This document shows, piece by piece, positions 53,243-64,000 of a stretch of 64,000 nt of DNA. The DNA is from Verpa conica (lineage: Eukaryota > Ascomycota > Pezizomycetes > Pezizales > Morchellaceae), in the NCBI GenBank assembly GCA_033030425.1, contig JAUFSD010000009.1:62001-126000 (forward strand), given 5' to 3'. Position 1 is the stretch's first letter. The number at the start of each line of letters is the position of its first letter. The notes under the pieces are model-generated. The model did no database searches. It had not been told where the DNA came from and saw nothing but the letters and a program-made list of their open reading frames with translations. A program made the position numbers and the translations under genes.

Positions 53243-56200
53243 GTCTTTTCAGCTCTGGAGCTGAAGTGTACCAGCCGGTCTCTTCACGAGCAGATACCCC
53301 AAACGGTTAGTCTTCCTAGAAGTTCCCTTGAACAAAGGCTGGTTGACTCGCATGACTGATAGAGTGTAGAAAACTTGGAATAACACTTTGGGACTTCTCA
53401 GTGTTGAAGCAAATACAAAGGATCGACACCCGGCGCCGAGGATTTAGGTATTTGCGAACTGTTGTCTTATATCACGAGAATGATCTGGACTGCTGAACCT
53501 ATCAAAGAATCATAAACGGTGACTTTAAAAAGATCAAGTATAGTGTGAGATCACTACCTTCCAGTTCTAGTAATAGCTGCTACGTCACGAGTATCCTAAC
53601 AATCGCGCCGATACATCATTCCCCTTAGGCATATTTCCTTTTATGAGCGCACACCCGAAAAAGAATATATCCAAATTTATAAAATTAAGAAACCGTCAAT
53701 TTGATTGTATGAAAAGGCCACCAATACTCCAGCAGCTCGCGCTCACTTACCATAATTGTTTTTACCTTGTGTTACACAATACAGGAACCTTAAGAAACTT
53801 CCTAAAACACGGTAAAGGCGCACTACTGGCAATTTCTATATTCGTAAATGGCAGTTTTAGCAGTGTTTTCAACTTGAGGGTTGTTAATAAGTATATCTAT
53901 TAATCTTACCACAATTCCTCCTAGCATCATAGTATCGAGTTTGTGACATCTTGTATTTAAAACATACTACGACTACCGTTCAATAATTACCCACTTCATT
54001 GTATCAGTTCATTATCCGGCGCATATAGAGTGCTTTATCCGCAATTTATATTAGCCAATGGATGAAGTAATGCAGATCTAACCGGGGCGGCCTGAGCGTT
54101 ATAAATGCATTCAGCATTTGTATGGGGCAGCCACAAATTTTAAGGCCAACAGTATCAATGTCTCTGTAGACCTGCCATGTTAGGCACTGGGCTAAGAGTC
54201 TATTGTAGTCATAAAATACACAATTTTAGAATTTACGACTTCAGGTGCTTTAACCAATGGATTGGCCGAGGAATGTTTCAGAACCACGTCACTGTAGCAC
54301 AAAGCTCCCAAGACACCTTTCTACCATAATCGGTGAACTAAAAGCTTGAGAGAGCTCTTTCTATGAGATATCGACTTTCTCTTAACTAGAATAATGATAT
54401 CCAGAAGGCGAATTGCGGTTAAACCTTTAAAATCAATTATAATGATTGTCAACTACCGGATATCCAATCTTCCTCCCACATCATCTGGGCTTCGTATTAT
54501 GCGTAGCAAGCATAAATGCACTTTCCAGAATCTCTGTTTGAAAAGGCGGTAAGAGGCTTTGGGTCCAGTACCCTAATTACGGTTAGAGATGCTGATCTGG
54601 TCTGTCCGCGGGGCGCGGTATTGACTCCTCCACTTTAGATATCCAGTGTAGCTTTATCCTAAGACATGGTATGGTGTACGTGCGTAGGTCTAAGAACCAG
54701 TCAATTCTCTCACCCAACCGAATGGATTTTAAATGCTAAGTCTATTAATATCTTACTCGTCCAACCTCCAGTTAATTAAACGCCTCTACTTAATATGATC
54801 AAAATCAATCTAGGCACCAGTCAACCTTAGAGTCCATAGTTAGTATCTTGTTGAAATTGGCGACTGCGGTGGAAAAAAACCTGATATTTGCCTGGAAAGC
54901 ACGATTATAAACATTCTAAGAAAAACCTATATTAAGACGTTCTATCTACTACGTAAGTAAATCTTTTCACGTCCTTAGGGGCATACCCACTATAGGTTGC
55001 AGTGAGAAATTAGTTAGGTCTTGGCGCGCTTGGCGGTAGTGTGGCGTTCAACGAGGATTGGGCGACGTTGAAGTCTCCACGCCCTCTGTGTCTCAGCCCT
55101 CTTTTCCGCGTCCAGTAGTTAAAGTGCTCAAGCACGTAGATCCAAGTCTACTTTAACATTCCCCGTTTTCACAAGTGGAGTTAAGCATCACCCCCTTGTG
55201 ATTCGGAAGGTGAATATTCGGTGGCTGTCATCTGCTCATTAGGCAACTAGCTACATCATTTATATAATTCAGCCGCAGTACGTATCAGAGTTCTCTTGGC
55301 GGACTTGGAGGAGAGCGCTCTCACGAGAAAGCTAGTCCCGTATGAGGTGATTGTTTAATTACCCACCTTCTCTACTTTATTATGGGTACCAAGTAAAGGC
55401 TTTCCCGATCGAAGTTTGTTTCTTGCTTAACGGTATTTTGGTACTCTGAGACAAAAGCTTCATCAAAGAGACAATCCCACTCAAAGTAGCAACCTCGAAA
55501 ACCTACAATCCTGCTTTCTAAGTTTTAGTAACGCCTGGCCCTGGCAGAGATCCTTAAGTAACCCAATGAAAAGTAAGTATGAGGTATGTATTTAGGTAAG
55601 TAGAAAAGGCCTAGAGATCACCATTTTACTTTACATCCGTGGAATAAATTTGGGTCGTAGCCAATTATTTTCACCCTTCAATCCCGGGCTATTCTTACCT
55701 ACTCCGTGCATGACCTACGATCTCTGCTGGTGGCAACATAGTGTCGTATTAGGTTTTACATCATCGTTTACCGAGTGGGAAAGGAAGGTCTTTTAAGTTT
55801 TCCCTCATGACTGGTGCCTCCAACGGCTTCTGTCCCAGGTCTAGGCGAATCATGGGGTTATCTTAGCCTTGAATATCGTCTGTTTTACAGTTAACCATAA
55901 CTTCCCCAATTGTATTAATTAGGTTATTTTAGGTTCACTTCAGTGTTTATTCCGGGATTCTAATAAGACTTCGTACAATATTGACATGTCTGTCCTCGGT
56001 GCAGAATTTTGTTCACAGGTTGTCTGATCTTACGTATAGCTTTACTCCCTAAGCTTCTTTTAGCTGCTACCTGAGAGTTATATACTCACGTAGCGTTACA
56101 CTAAAAAAAGATTATCGATCTGACAATGGCTCCAGATCCCCGGCTACTTGCGGTAGCCCGAGTAGGGTTTTAATTGGACACAGATATGTTGTACGTAAAA

Positions 56201-56921
56201 GGAACAGCTCATGGGCTCACAAGTATGTGTGGTATTAAAGTTGCCCAATGCGAATGCCCTCGAATGAATTATAGAGTACATGTGAAAGGCGCTAATTGCC
56301 CGGATATGCTCCTATAGGGGTACCCGCTTAATCGGGTGATCCCAAAGTGGTATGAAACTCCGATTATGTGTCCTCGGTGTTAGGTTGATGCAAACCCGGA
56401 AAGATATAGTCCTCGGGGAATCTAGCGGATCCCTCACTATGATCTAGCACAAAAAAGTAGGAAAGGCTATCTTTGGTCACTAGCTACTTTTCGGGAACAA
56501 TTTTGATCCTTTCGAGACTTTAGTATCGGAATCTTCTCTTTCTGTCAACGAGTGCAATTTGAAGGTTAAAATTTACTTAGAAGGCAAAATGTGATATTTT
56601 AATATTGTTTTTACCACGTTGGCGCTATAAAAGGCAGTACTTATGATAAATTCATTCATCCATTGCTAGAAAAGGCACCCAAACCCCACGTACAGGCTAT
56701 ATATATCATGTCCGGAACGCGCCCCGACTACAAAATTTTTAATATCTCTTAGAGAACCGTGCTAAACAGATAGAGGTAGTAGAAGAGAGTAAAATAGTAG
56801 GAACTATGTACGCGATGCGTATTTCCGGGATACTGCCCTCCCATGGTATGCGTATTTCCAGATATACCGATGCTTTTCTCTAAACTGAAAGTAAGACCGA
56901 ACCATGTTAGAAGAAAATTAA

Positions 56922-57113
56922 TAAGGTAATGACAAAAGCACTATAGCCGAATAATATCTAACCTGGGTATCTCCTGAGTGGTAGTGGCTAGACCCTTTAT
57001 TATAGAGTGAAGTCATGTAAGGTAATGACAAAAGCACTATAGCCGAATAATATCTAACCTGGGTATCTCCTGAGTGGTAGTGGCTAGACCCTTTATTATA
57101 GAGTGAAGTCATG
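56922..57113. repeat. perfect 96-bp tandem duplication
   Basis: Two adjacent copies starting TAAGGTAATGACAAAAGCAC and ending GAGTGAAGTCATG, with no difference seen between them. The period is a multiple of three, so an open minus-strand frame through it is a by-product. Confidence 0.9.
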
Positions 57114-58949
57114 GAATGTCACTCGACTAGATGTATTGTGTTTTGATAAAAGTAGGAGTAGAGATATGAAGTATCTAAGTATCTCAGTTTAGGAGAGAAT
57201 CTAGAGAAGCGCTTCCACAACCCCCTATATATATATCTGAACCAATCTTATGATACCCAAAAGCAAAAGGAAAACCTTAAAAGAAACCCTATCCCATGCT
57301 TACCATAGGCTGACTAACACAAGAGACCTCACAGCAATACCTACTGGATGCCCACTCTATGCCTAATTAGGTAACTATACCCGAATATGTTTATGCAACC
57401 TATATCAATAACCATGATAATGATGATAATCCATTGATACATAAAACTCTTAAGCTGTGGAAATCGAAAAGTTATTTTATAAACGAGACAAAAGCAAACA
57501 GCAAAACATTCGTGAAACTCAAGACCAAGGCTAAAGCAGTTCCCAAAGCAGATTTATACTTCAGAACACCTTAAGCAGGTAATATTCTCATACCAGGGGA
57601 TGCGTATTCAAAATTGAGGGTTATCCTTCATTACTCTCGGTGGTTCGGATAAAGGTTACTATGTATAGGTTTTAGGAGGTTTTTATATGTTGCCTAATGA
57701 GTTGATATGATCCTGATAGAAGTCGTCATCACTCTCACCATAGAGTTTCCTGTCGGAGTACGTCTCGCAGTAAAGCCTCCCACCACCCTACTATATCCTC
57801 TACCGAACGGTAGACCCAGAGTTATCTACGATACCAGCTACGTTACATAGCTCAATAACAGCAACAACCATAAAATTTGTGCTCTAGTACGTTGATAACA
57901 GAAACGTACCCCAATATCACTATGGACACGTGGGCTGGAACTTATTTTTAGGGAGGCTGCTGTGCCTGATTGTGACTTAACAACCAAGTTTTTGAGTCTG
58001 GAAAATACAATACCGGGGAAGACCACTTCTAGCACGACTCACTGATTTATTTAAAGGAACGGGCATCAAGTTGAGGTGGTATACTCAATTTCCTCGGCTT
58101 TTACCAGCCGGGAGTTCCTACAATAGGAAGCAAGAGGTTAGATATCCTGTACTGAGAAACTAGGAATCTTAAAGAGAAATGCGCCAGTTCATTTCTGATA
58201 ATAATTTCTGTAGAGCTTACTGGGTTCAGTATTCACTCTTGCATGAACAGTCCTGTAGCTCTAGTAGTAGCTTCTAGAAGCGCCAAGGTCAACTTTTTAT
58301 CTGACCCCAACCAAACCTGAAGGGCCAGCTCCAATAGCACAACCGTACAGAGTTGATTTTTTTAAATCTCATTTAGTGCATAATATAATCGCCTAATGCG
58401 ACCCACGTTGTGGAAATAGCTACTTTGAGGAGTGTATTTTTTTCGATCAATGACGTAATGATTACATCATCCTCACGTGGCCAGAATAGTTTAACTTGTG
58501 TCGTTTCTTCTGTACTTATCCACTTAAGAGACCATGATATCATATGGAGGACAGTACGTATCCTAGAAACATGCGCCCGGAATTATCGGGCTGCCGGTAT
58601 CAAGCCTTATTTACTAAATAAGCGATATACTCAGGCAATAAGCTGCACCCGAAGGACTGGATCAGTGGAACGGACAATGCCAGAGCTAGCCAATAAGGGA
58701 GCTCAATTCATATCCGAAAAATCTTACACATATCATCTCATCTTTTGAGTCACAAGGTAAGAGAGGAGGCTGAGGTTTATGCTGCACTTGAGCCATCTAA
58801 GATCTTAATTATCGCCTGAGTATAGGCGCTTGCATTGATGAGCCTATTAATTGCTGGATTGACTATCATGGTAGGCCTGAACGCGCAGACAACATGCAAG
58901 TCCACAGCTGCGCTTCTGAAACCCAAGGACCAGATTTATTACTCGTAAT

Positions 58950-59056
58950 CTCATGACGTTTGTAGAATGGACTGCTATTGCATACCATACAAAATCGTAG
59001 GCTTGGCGCAGTTTTGTATGGTATGCAATAGCAGTCCATTCTACAAACGTCATGAG
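58950..59056. repeat. perfect 45-bp inverted repeat with 17-nt loop
   Basis: Left arm 58950-58994, starting CTCATGACGTTTGTAGAATG; right arm 59012-59056 is its exact reverse complement; loop 58995-59011. With mismatches the pairing extends about 10 bp further on both sides (ACTCGTA / TACGAGT). A diverged relative lies at about 13985-14090. Confidence 0.9.
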
Positions 59057-59207
59057 AATACGAGTAGTGAAGTGATGGGGCCATGGTGCAATTGGCTTCT
59101 GCAATTGCTCCTCTATGGTATTCTTTACCCAAGCAAAGAGTGACTTGTAAACACGGCTGCATTATCTCATGACCACGACTAAATCCTACGCACACTCTAT
59201 CGAGCAC

Positions 59208-59215
59208 CTATATAG
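59208..59215 (+). promoter_or_regulatory. TATA-like box for the vWA gene
   Basis: CTATATAG about 80 bp before the ATG at 59294. Position only. Confidence 0.35.
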
Positions 59216-59293
59216 CGAACAAGTAGCTATGGAGAAGGCGTTTTTCTACACCCTCTAGATCACTGTCAAAGTTATCCTCTTCTACGAAAAGAT

Positions 59294-61912
59294 ATGGGTT
59301 GGCTTTCTTGTTGTCCTTGTGTTTGTGTAGACGATTCTACACTTATCAGCAGCCCAAGACACCGGAGCATAGAAACAAAAGTAGTTACTACTACTTCAGA
59401 GACACCAATCCGAGTAAAGGCCAAGCCCAAAGGTCCTCGCGCATATCTCAGTCACGATACTCAAAGGGCATCAATACCGGATAGGGTCCGCACAAGAAGA
59501 ACGCCATTGTCTACCACAGATGAAGCGGTTACCTCGAAGGGGAGAAGATCTAGGGAGGCATCGTCATATGAAGATAAAGATGCGGCCATCGAGAAACAAC
59601 CAACCCGGCAAAAACCCAAGTCCAGCCGTTCTCACCCTCCAAGGGCAGTAACTAGTTCCGACAGGACGACTCCGCAACAAGCCAGCCTAGGGGACTTCGA
59701 GAAGGTTGCATATAATAGTTCCTCTGAGGGTACTCCTCCTACTTTTAGGTCAACACCTAGCTCTAAAAGTTCCCCCGAGATTCTTCCCCCAAATTTGGAG
59801 TCAAAAGTTCGCTCGAGGGCGACGAGGACAGATGCTTCTACGCCCGGGCATCCGCATAGTACTTCTACTAAGTGGGAGACTTTAAACCCTAACCCCCATA
59901 TGGTTCAGGTAACGCCTCCCCGGAAGGCCGCCAGCACCCAGGGACATTTTCAAAAAGGTTCCGAAGAAGTATCTTCTGGGATTAACGAACAGATTGCTTC
60001 TGGGATTGCCGAACATGTTTCTGTGATGCGCAAGAAGCTACAAGATGGGACCGGCGAACAGATTGCTACAATACACAAGAGCCCACAAGATGGGACTGGT
60101 GGACAGTTTCCTACGATACGCAAGAATCTACAAGATGGGACTGTTGGTCAGTTTTCTACGATACGCAAGAACACATCAGATGCGACTGGCGAACAATTTC
60201 CGATGACGCACAAGAACCCACCAGGTAAGACTGAAGAACAGTTTTCTACGATGCGCAGGAACACACAAGATGCGACTAGCGAACAGTTTCCTACAATGCG
60301 CAAGAACCCACCAGATAGGACTGACGAACACCCCCCTACGACGCGCAAGAATCCACAAGATAGGACTGGCGGACAGTTCCATACGATGCGTAAGGGCCCA
60401 CAAGATGGGACTGGCGGACAGGTTTCTATGATACGCAAGAACCCACAAGAAGCCTCGCTGGAAGGCTCCTCTTCCATAGTTACATCTAGAGCTATTAGGC
60501 AGGCTACCAAAACCGATACTGTTGGAGAAGGATTCCCATTGAAGTCAGCAATCGACTATGGAGACAGCCAGGAATATACTACCCCGGAGGTTCCAGCCCC
60601 ACAGAAATTCATCCCTGGTGGTATTACAACTACGGGAATCCCTGCGATGGGTCAACCCCTACAACGGCCTACAATTCCAGACCGCTCCGGAGATATATCA
60701 GATGGCCAGTGGCCAGTCTCAATGGTAAGTGTCCCGTGATTGTCTTAATTAAATTTGGTTACTCATATGATATGAAATATCTAGGAGCAGTCCGAGATCG
60801 AAAGCGACATTCATGACAATCTAACAACTTTCATCGATAATATGGGACTCGAGAGCTTTTTCGATACTGAACATATCCGTAGCATCTGCCAGAAAGGTAC
60901 TGCTCTTGCCCGGAACCCAACCTGCACACTTAATACACGTGAGGACATCGTCAACCTCACAAAGCTCGCACTTTATGATACAATCGTCTACTGTGGTAAA
61001 TACACGTATCTATTCCCCGAGAATATAAGTTCAGGTATACTAACTCTTATCAGACGATAGTAATTCCATGCATCTTGGAGGCGGAAAACGCATTACATCA
61101 TTGATAGAGGCTGCAAAACGGGTTACAGAACTCGCTACAATGATTGAACCTAGCGGAGTAAAGCTGAGGTTCATAAATCTCCATAAAGATAGGGGACTTG
61201 ACAATATATGTACTGCGAGCGACGTTAATCGGGTCATGGCTCTAAATAAGTTCAGGGGACGCTGTTCCGACCTTGGAACAAAACTTGAAAAGACGATTCT
61301 GGCTTCCTCGTTGTATGACCAGCATCGGGAAGGAGGGCTTAAAAGGCCGTTGCTGATCACTACTATTACTGATGGCGCTGTATGAACCCCTCTCCTACTC
61401 TAATGCTAAATCAATTTTACTAAAATTTAATGTAGCCGTTGAAGGAGGACCCGCAACACTTTAGGAATGTAATACTTGAATGCAAACGCTTCTTAGCTAG
61501 AGAAGGCTATCACCCTAAGTGTAAGATATTCTACTTGATAGCTCCTCATTTCCCGCCTCATAAGTACTAATTACCCAAAAAAACTTTAGCCGTTGTATTT
61601 CAGGTCAGCCAGGTCGGTGATGCGGAGGATGCAGATGATTTCATTACAGGCCTTCACCAAGACCCGGAAATTCGTGGTATGGTCTATTGCACATCAGGTT
61701 CGTCATTGACTATTTTTTACCATAATTAGTTTTATATTCTAACATTTCGGATAGAGAGACTAGACGATAAGGTTGCTGAGTTACGGGACAGAAAGAGAGA
61801 TTTGGACCGTTGGGTAGGTATCCGTCTCTGAAATTACTAATTTCATTGACTAATACGAAGATATATACAGGTTCTCGACCTTCTATCGCAAGGCATTATG
61901 CTTCAGACATAA
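59294..61912 (+). CDS. vWA-domain protein with lipid-anchor-like N-terminus and 15-aa repeats, seven exons, 753 aa
   Basis: Exons 59294-60724, 60785-60995, 61054-61379, 61436-61520, 61590-61697, 61755-61813 and 61871-61912; introns 60, 58, 56, 69, 57 and 57 nt; all joints keep frame. The N-terminus MGWLSCCPCVCV has Gly2 followed by a Cys cluster, as in proteins that are myristoylated and palmitoylated. Residues ~15-475 are basic, Ser/Pro-rich and probably disordered, with about ten 15-aa repeats (RKNPQDGTGGQF-type) near 240-390. After an acidic helix the vWA-like domain starts with the MIDAS motif DDSNS at 548-552, then SGVKLRFIN, LGTKLE, LLITTITDGA (about 654) and VVFQVSQVGDA, ending IMLQT. 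vWA domains bind partners through a metal ion. Similar vWA proteins occur widely in filamentous fungi without assigned function. Confidence 0.85.
59975..60455 (+). repeat. 45-bp tandem repeat within the vWA gene
   Basis: About ten imperfect 45-bp units, recognisable by ACGATACGCAAGAA and GGGACTGG(C/T)GGACAG cores, coding 15-aa units with the pattern (R/H)K..(Q/P)(D).T..(Q)(F). Confidence 0.85.
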
Positions 61913-64000
61913 ATATACCCCCGGCCCCAGTACTGAAAGTAAGGAAAGGCAGTAAGGACAGTAAAGTGATAGAAAACCATTTGTAATAGCGTCTTGTTTG
62001 ACAAAGATACCGAGTAATAATAAGATATTTTCGCTGTATGAACCTAGGAACACACATCCGAGGCAAACCAGCAAAAGGAACGTCCCCAATAGCCCCTTAA
62101 TAGGCGAAAGACAGGAGTATATAAGCGCTAGATGAGCCATATATAAATTTATAGATTTACCAGGTGTTGTTTGTTTACTTATTAGAGTTACCTGCTACAT
62201 TACGTATCATACGTTGTGGTATAAACTTTTTAAGACAGCTGCACCATTGTCTCGAGCTTTTAACCCAGAGGACAACTAGTAATTTGGTCTGTTCACCCAG
62301 TTGGCGAGTGTGCTGGAAAGTCTTTACGGTAACCCAAAACGCTAGCTCGTAAGTAATCCCAAAATAATGGCTAATTGGGTCTGCGATCTCTTAAAAATAT
62401 TTTATCCTTCCCATCTTACAGTTCCTTGCTATTGGTTCAAACTTTATCGATGCCTAGGTATACTGGGAACCTGATTTCGTATCGATGCGTACCCTATCGC
62501 TTATTTAAAGGTGTCCCAAAAGGCATTCAAAATTATTAAGAACCCTCTTTCACTAGTATTTTCCACATTTAATAACATTTTCATAAAAACGAAATCCCGA
62601 TAGATACAATGCTAGCACCACTCCTACCTACGGTTTAAGTAGGCGAAAGTCATAACCGGATATCCCACTATTATTGGAAGTAATGGAATTTGAGGTAGTA
62701 AAGGTAATATTTATAGGAAGGCTTTGTTACAATCCTAAACCCTGAGCCAAGCCATACATATGTATGGCCTTCCATATGCTTAGTAAGCCTCGTTATCACC
62801 TGATAATGCTTGTAATAAAACTAGTAGGAAGTAACGGGAAAAATCGAGCGAGAGTTCGTGATTCGGTTCTCGGGAATCACGGCCAATATATTAGACTCCT
62901 AGAATATCTTTCGGATTAAATTGCTTAAGACTTTCCTTATAGTTTTGTTACATGTATAACTCCCATTCAAGGCCTTCAAGCCTTTTGGTGTCCATAAATT
63001 CAGAAGTGTCGAAAGCCTCCGAAAACCATTGATACCAATTCCTTTGTATTCTATAAGAGCATGCCCACTACTAGAGCCTCTTAGAATCTTGTGCTGATAA
63101 GGAACTAAATTGAGAAGCTAAAACATGACTAATTCATAAACCTTATATACCAAAGAAAAAACTAAAACAACAGTTACCCAGTTCTTCCCAACCGGTGCAA
63201 CAAACTATCTGTTGGTCAAACAGTTACACCTTAAGTCCAATGTCCTCAGTTCCCTAAATAGGCAAGTGAGGCCGGTAACATGATGACAATCACTTGGCGA
63301 GTTAAATTCCAACAGAGCCCAGTATTCTTATATGGAAGAGGACATGATACTGTGGCGATAGCGAGGAAGAATCTTCCTCCTAGGCGCGGACTGTACGCTC
63401 GTTCTTCAGGTAGGTACCCTCTGCTATTAAGGTAGGGCGTAAAATGTGTTAAAACCCACCCTTTCGCCGGAGGTAACCAGCCTGTGGCATGAAGCACCGA
63501 AATCCAGTAGGTCATGTAAGCGTAGAACCTAAAATCCAGTCCCCGTGGTTTTATTAGCAGCTCTCTACTACTAGTACGCAAGCGCAAACCAGTCAAAACA
63601 TATTTTACTACCAGGTTAATTCAAGCTTAGAGCTATTGAGAATTAAAATCTATACGCTGAATCTGTACTGAACTCAGTATGCTGATAATGTAAGGCTATT
63701 CAACTAATGGCCCATCTAGGGTTCAAAATACTAAACTTCAACACTCTACACCTAAAATCAGAAACCAGGACTAGAAAGTTTAGCCTTATATTTACCATCA
63801 CTCGTAAAATCTAACAAAAAAACCGCTTTACATAGTGTGGTATTCTAGCTATTTAGACTGGGGGAACCCAATTGGGCCCTGCAATGTATTTGATTTGGAA
63901 CTAACAAACGGGGTACTAGTTAGGATCCCGCCGAGAAACTAACTAGGCAGCGGGTAGTTAGCAGCCCTGAAACCCCCTGCTGTACAATAGGCTGTGTGGG
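61913..64000. other. gene-free stretch containing a solo LTR-like repeat
   Basis: Apart from the LTR-like repeat at 63079-63314 I see no supported gene. A minus-strand frame at 63246-63596 overlaps the repeat and lacks motifs. Confidence 0.55.
63079..63314 (-). mobile_element. solo LTR-like repeat, family B, copy 3
   Basis: 236 bp flanked by a perfect 5-bp duplication GAGCC (63074-63078, 63315-63319). It matches copy 2 over CTGATAA(G/A)GAACTAAATT, CCTTATATA, GTTACCC, and AGGCAAGTGAGGCCGGTA to the TCCAACA end. Confidence 0.75.

Larger units (their letters stand above)
53243..59207. other. long gene-free stretch
   Basis: About 6 kb without a supported gene, the largest gap in the window. Most has no frames above 65 codons. 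Listed separately: a perfect 96-bp tandem duplication (56922-57113) and a strong hairpin (58950-59056). A plus-strand frame at 58410-58748 shows no motif. Confidence 0.6.

Noticed and set aside
56918..57112. Minus-strand frame with an exact internal repeat
   Set aside because: The tandem duplication period is a multiple of three, which keeps the frame open by chance.
58847..59207. Minus-strand frames across the hairpin
   Set aside because: They are translations of the two arms of the inverted repeat; no start or stop structure typical of a gene.
1..64000. tRNA or rRNA genes
   Set aside because: No cloverleaf with A and B boxes and no recognisable rRNA core segments were found by eye; a covariance-model search would settle this.

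Overview
The window looks like nuclear DNA of a filamentous ascomycete. The evidence is many short spliceosomal introns (47-114 nt, several exactly 50 nt) with GT-AG ends and CTAAC/CTGAC-like branch sites, fungal-type gene families, single or double TTAGGG-like motifs, and transposon relics whose stop codons fit C-to-T decay (RIP-like). Low gene density and deep transposon nesting would suit a Pezizomycetes (truffle or cup-fungus) genome, but that placement is inference. No rRNA, tRNA or CRISPR was recognised.

Layout. 0-5 kb: a four-exon beta-carbonic anhydrase-like gene (2.3-3.0 kb) and a small Cys-motif protein. 6-17 kb: an uncharacterised membrane protein, a decayed serine-hydrolase-like fragment, a nine-exon gene for a 752-aa helical coiled-coil protein (9.2-11.9 kb, minus) and a shorter helical relative (15.0-16.3 kb, plus). 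19-29.5 kb: an IFI6/IFI27-like membrane protein, a coiled-coil protein with three H-type-lectin-like repeats, a Trp-rich protein with a related N-terminus, and a second multi-span membrane protein.

30-42 kb is a transposon island. A pair of divergent, AT-rich, stop-ridden genes (a DDE integrase-like gene and an unknown partner) has been invaded repeatedly. One intron of the integrase gene holds a 5.4-kb Helitron-like element. That element holds a solo LTR-like repeat, which holds an ORF1-only LINE-like element, which holds a second copy of the same LTR-like repeat. Two small LTR-like families are defined by 5-bp target duplications.

42-48 kb: a zinc-finger protein with a poly-Glu tail, then an ankyrin protein with twelve nearly identical repeats directly followed by a seven-exon CorA-like (GMN) membrane protein; the two may be one fused gene. 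50-62 kb: a small membrane or secreted protein, a secreted Cys-rich peptide with a Kex2-type site, and a seven-exon gene for a 753-aa protein with a probable lipid-anchored N-terminus, 15-aa repeats and a vWA-like domain. The rest is gene-poor DNA with hairpins and dispersed repeats.

Several genes (lectin, helical coiled-coil, IFI27-like, ankyrin/CorA, Cys-rich secreted peptide, vWA) are of kinds often tied to recognition or membrane perturbation. A joint role is speculation. Exon models come from reading splice signals and frames by eye; every joint quoted keeps the frame.
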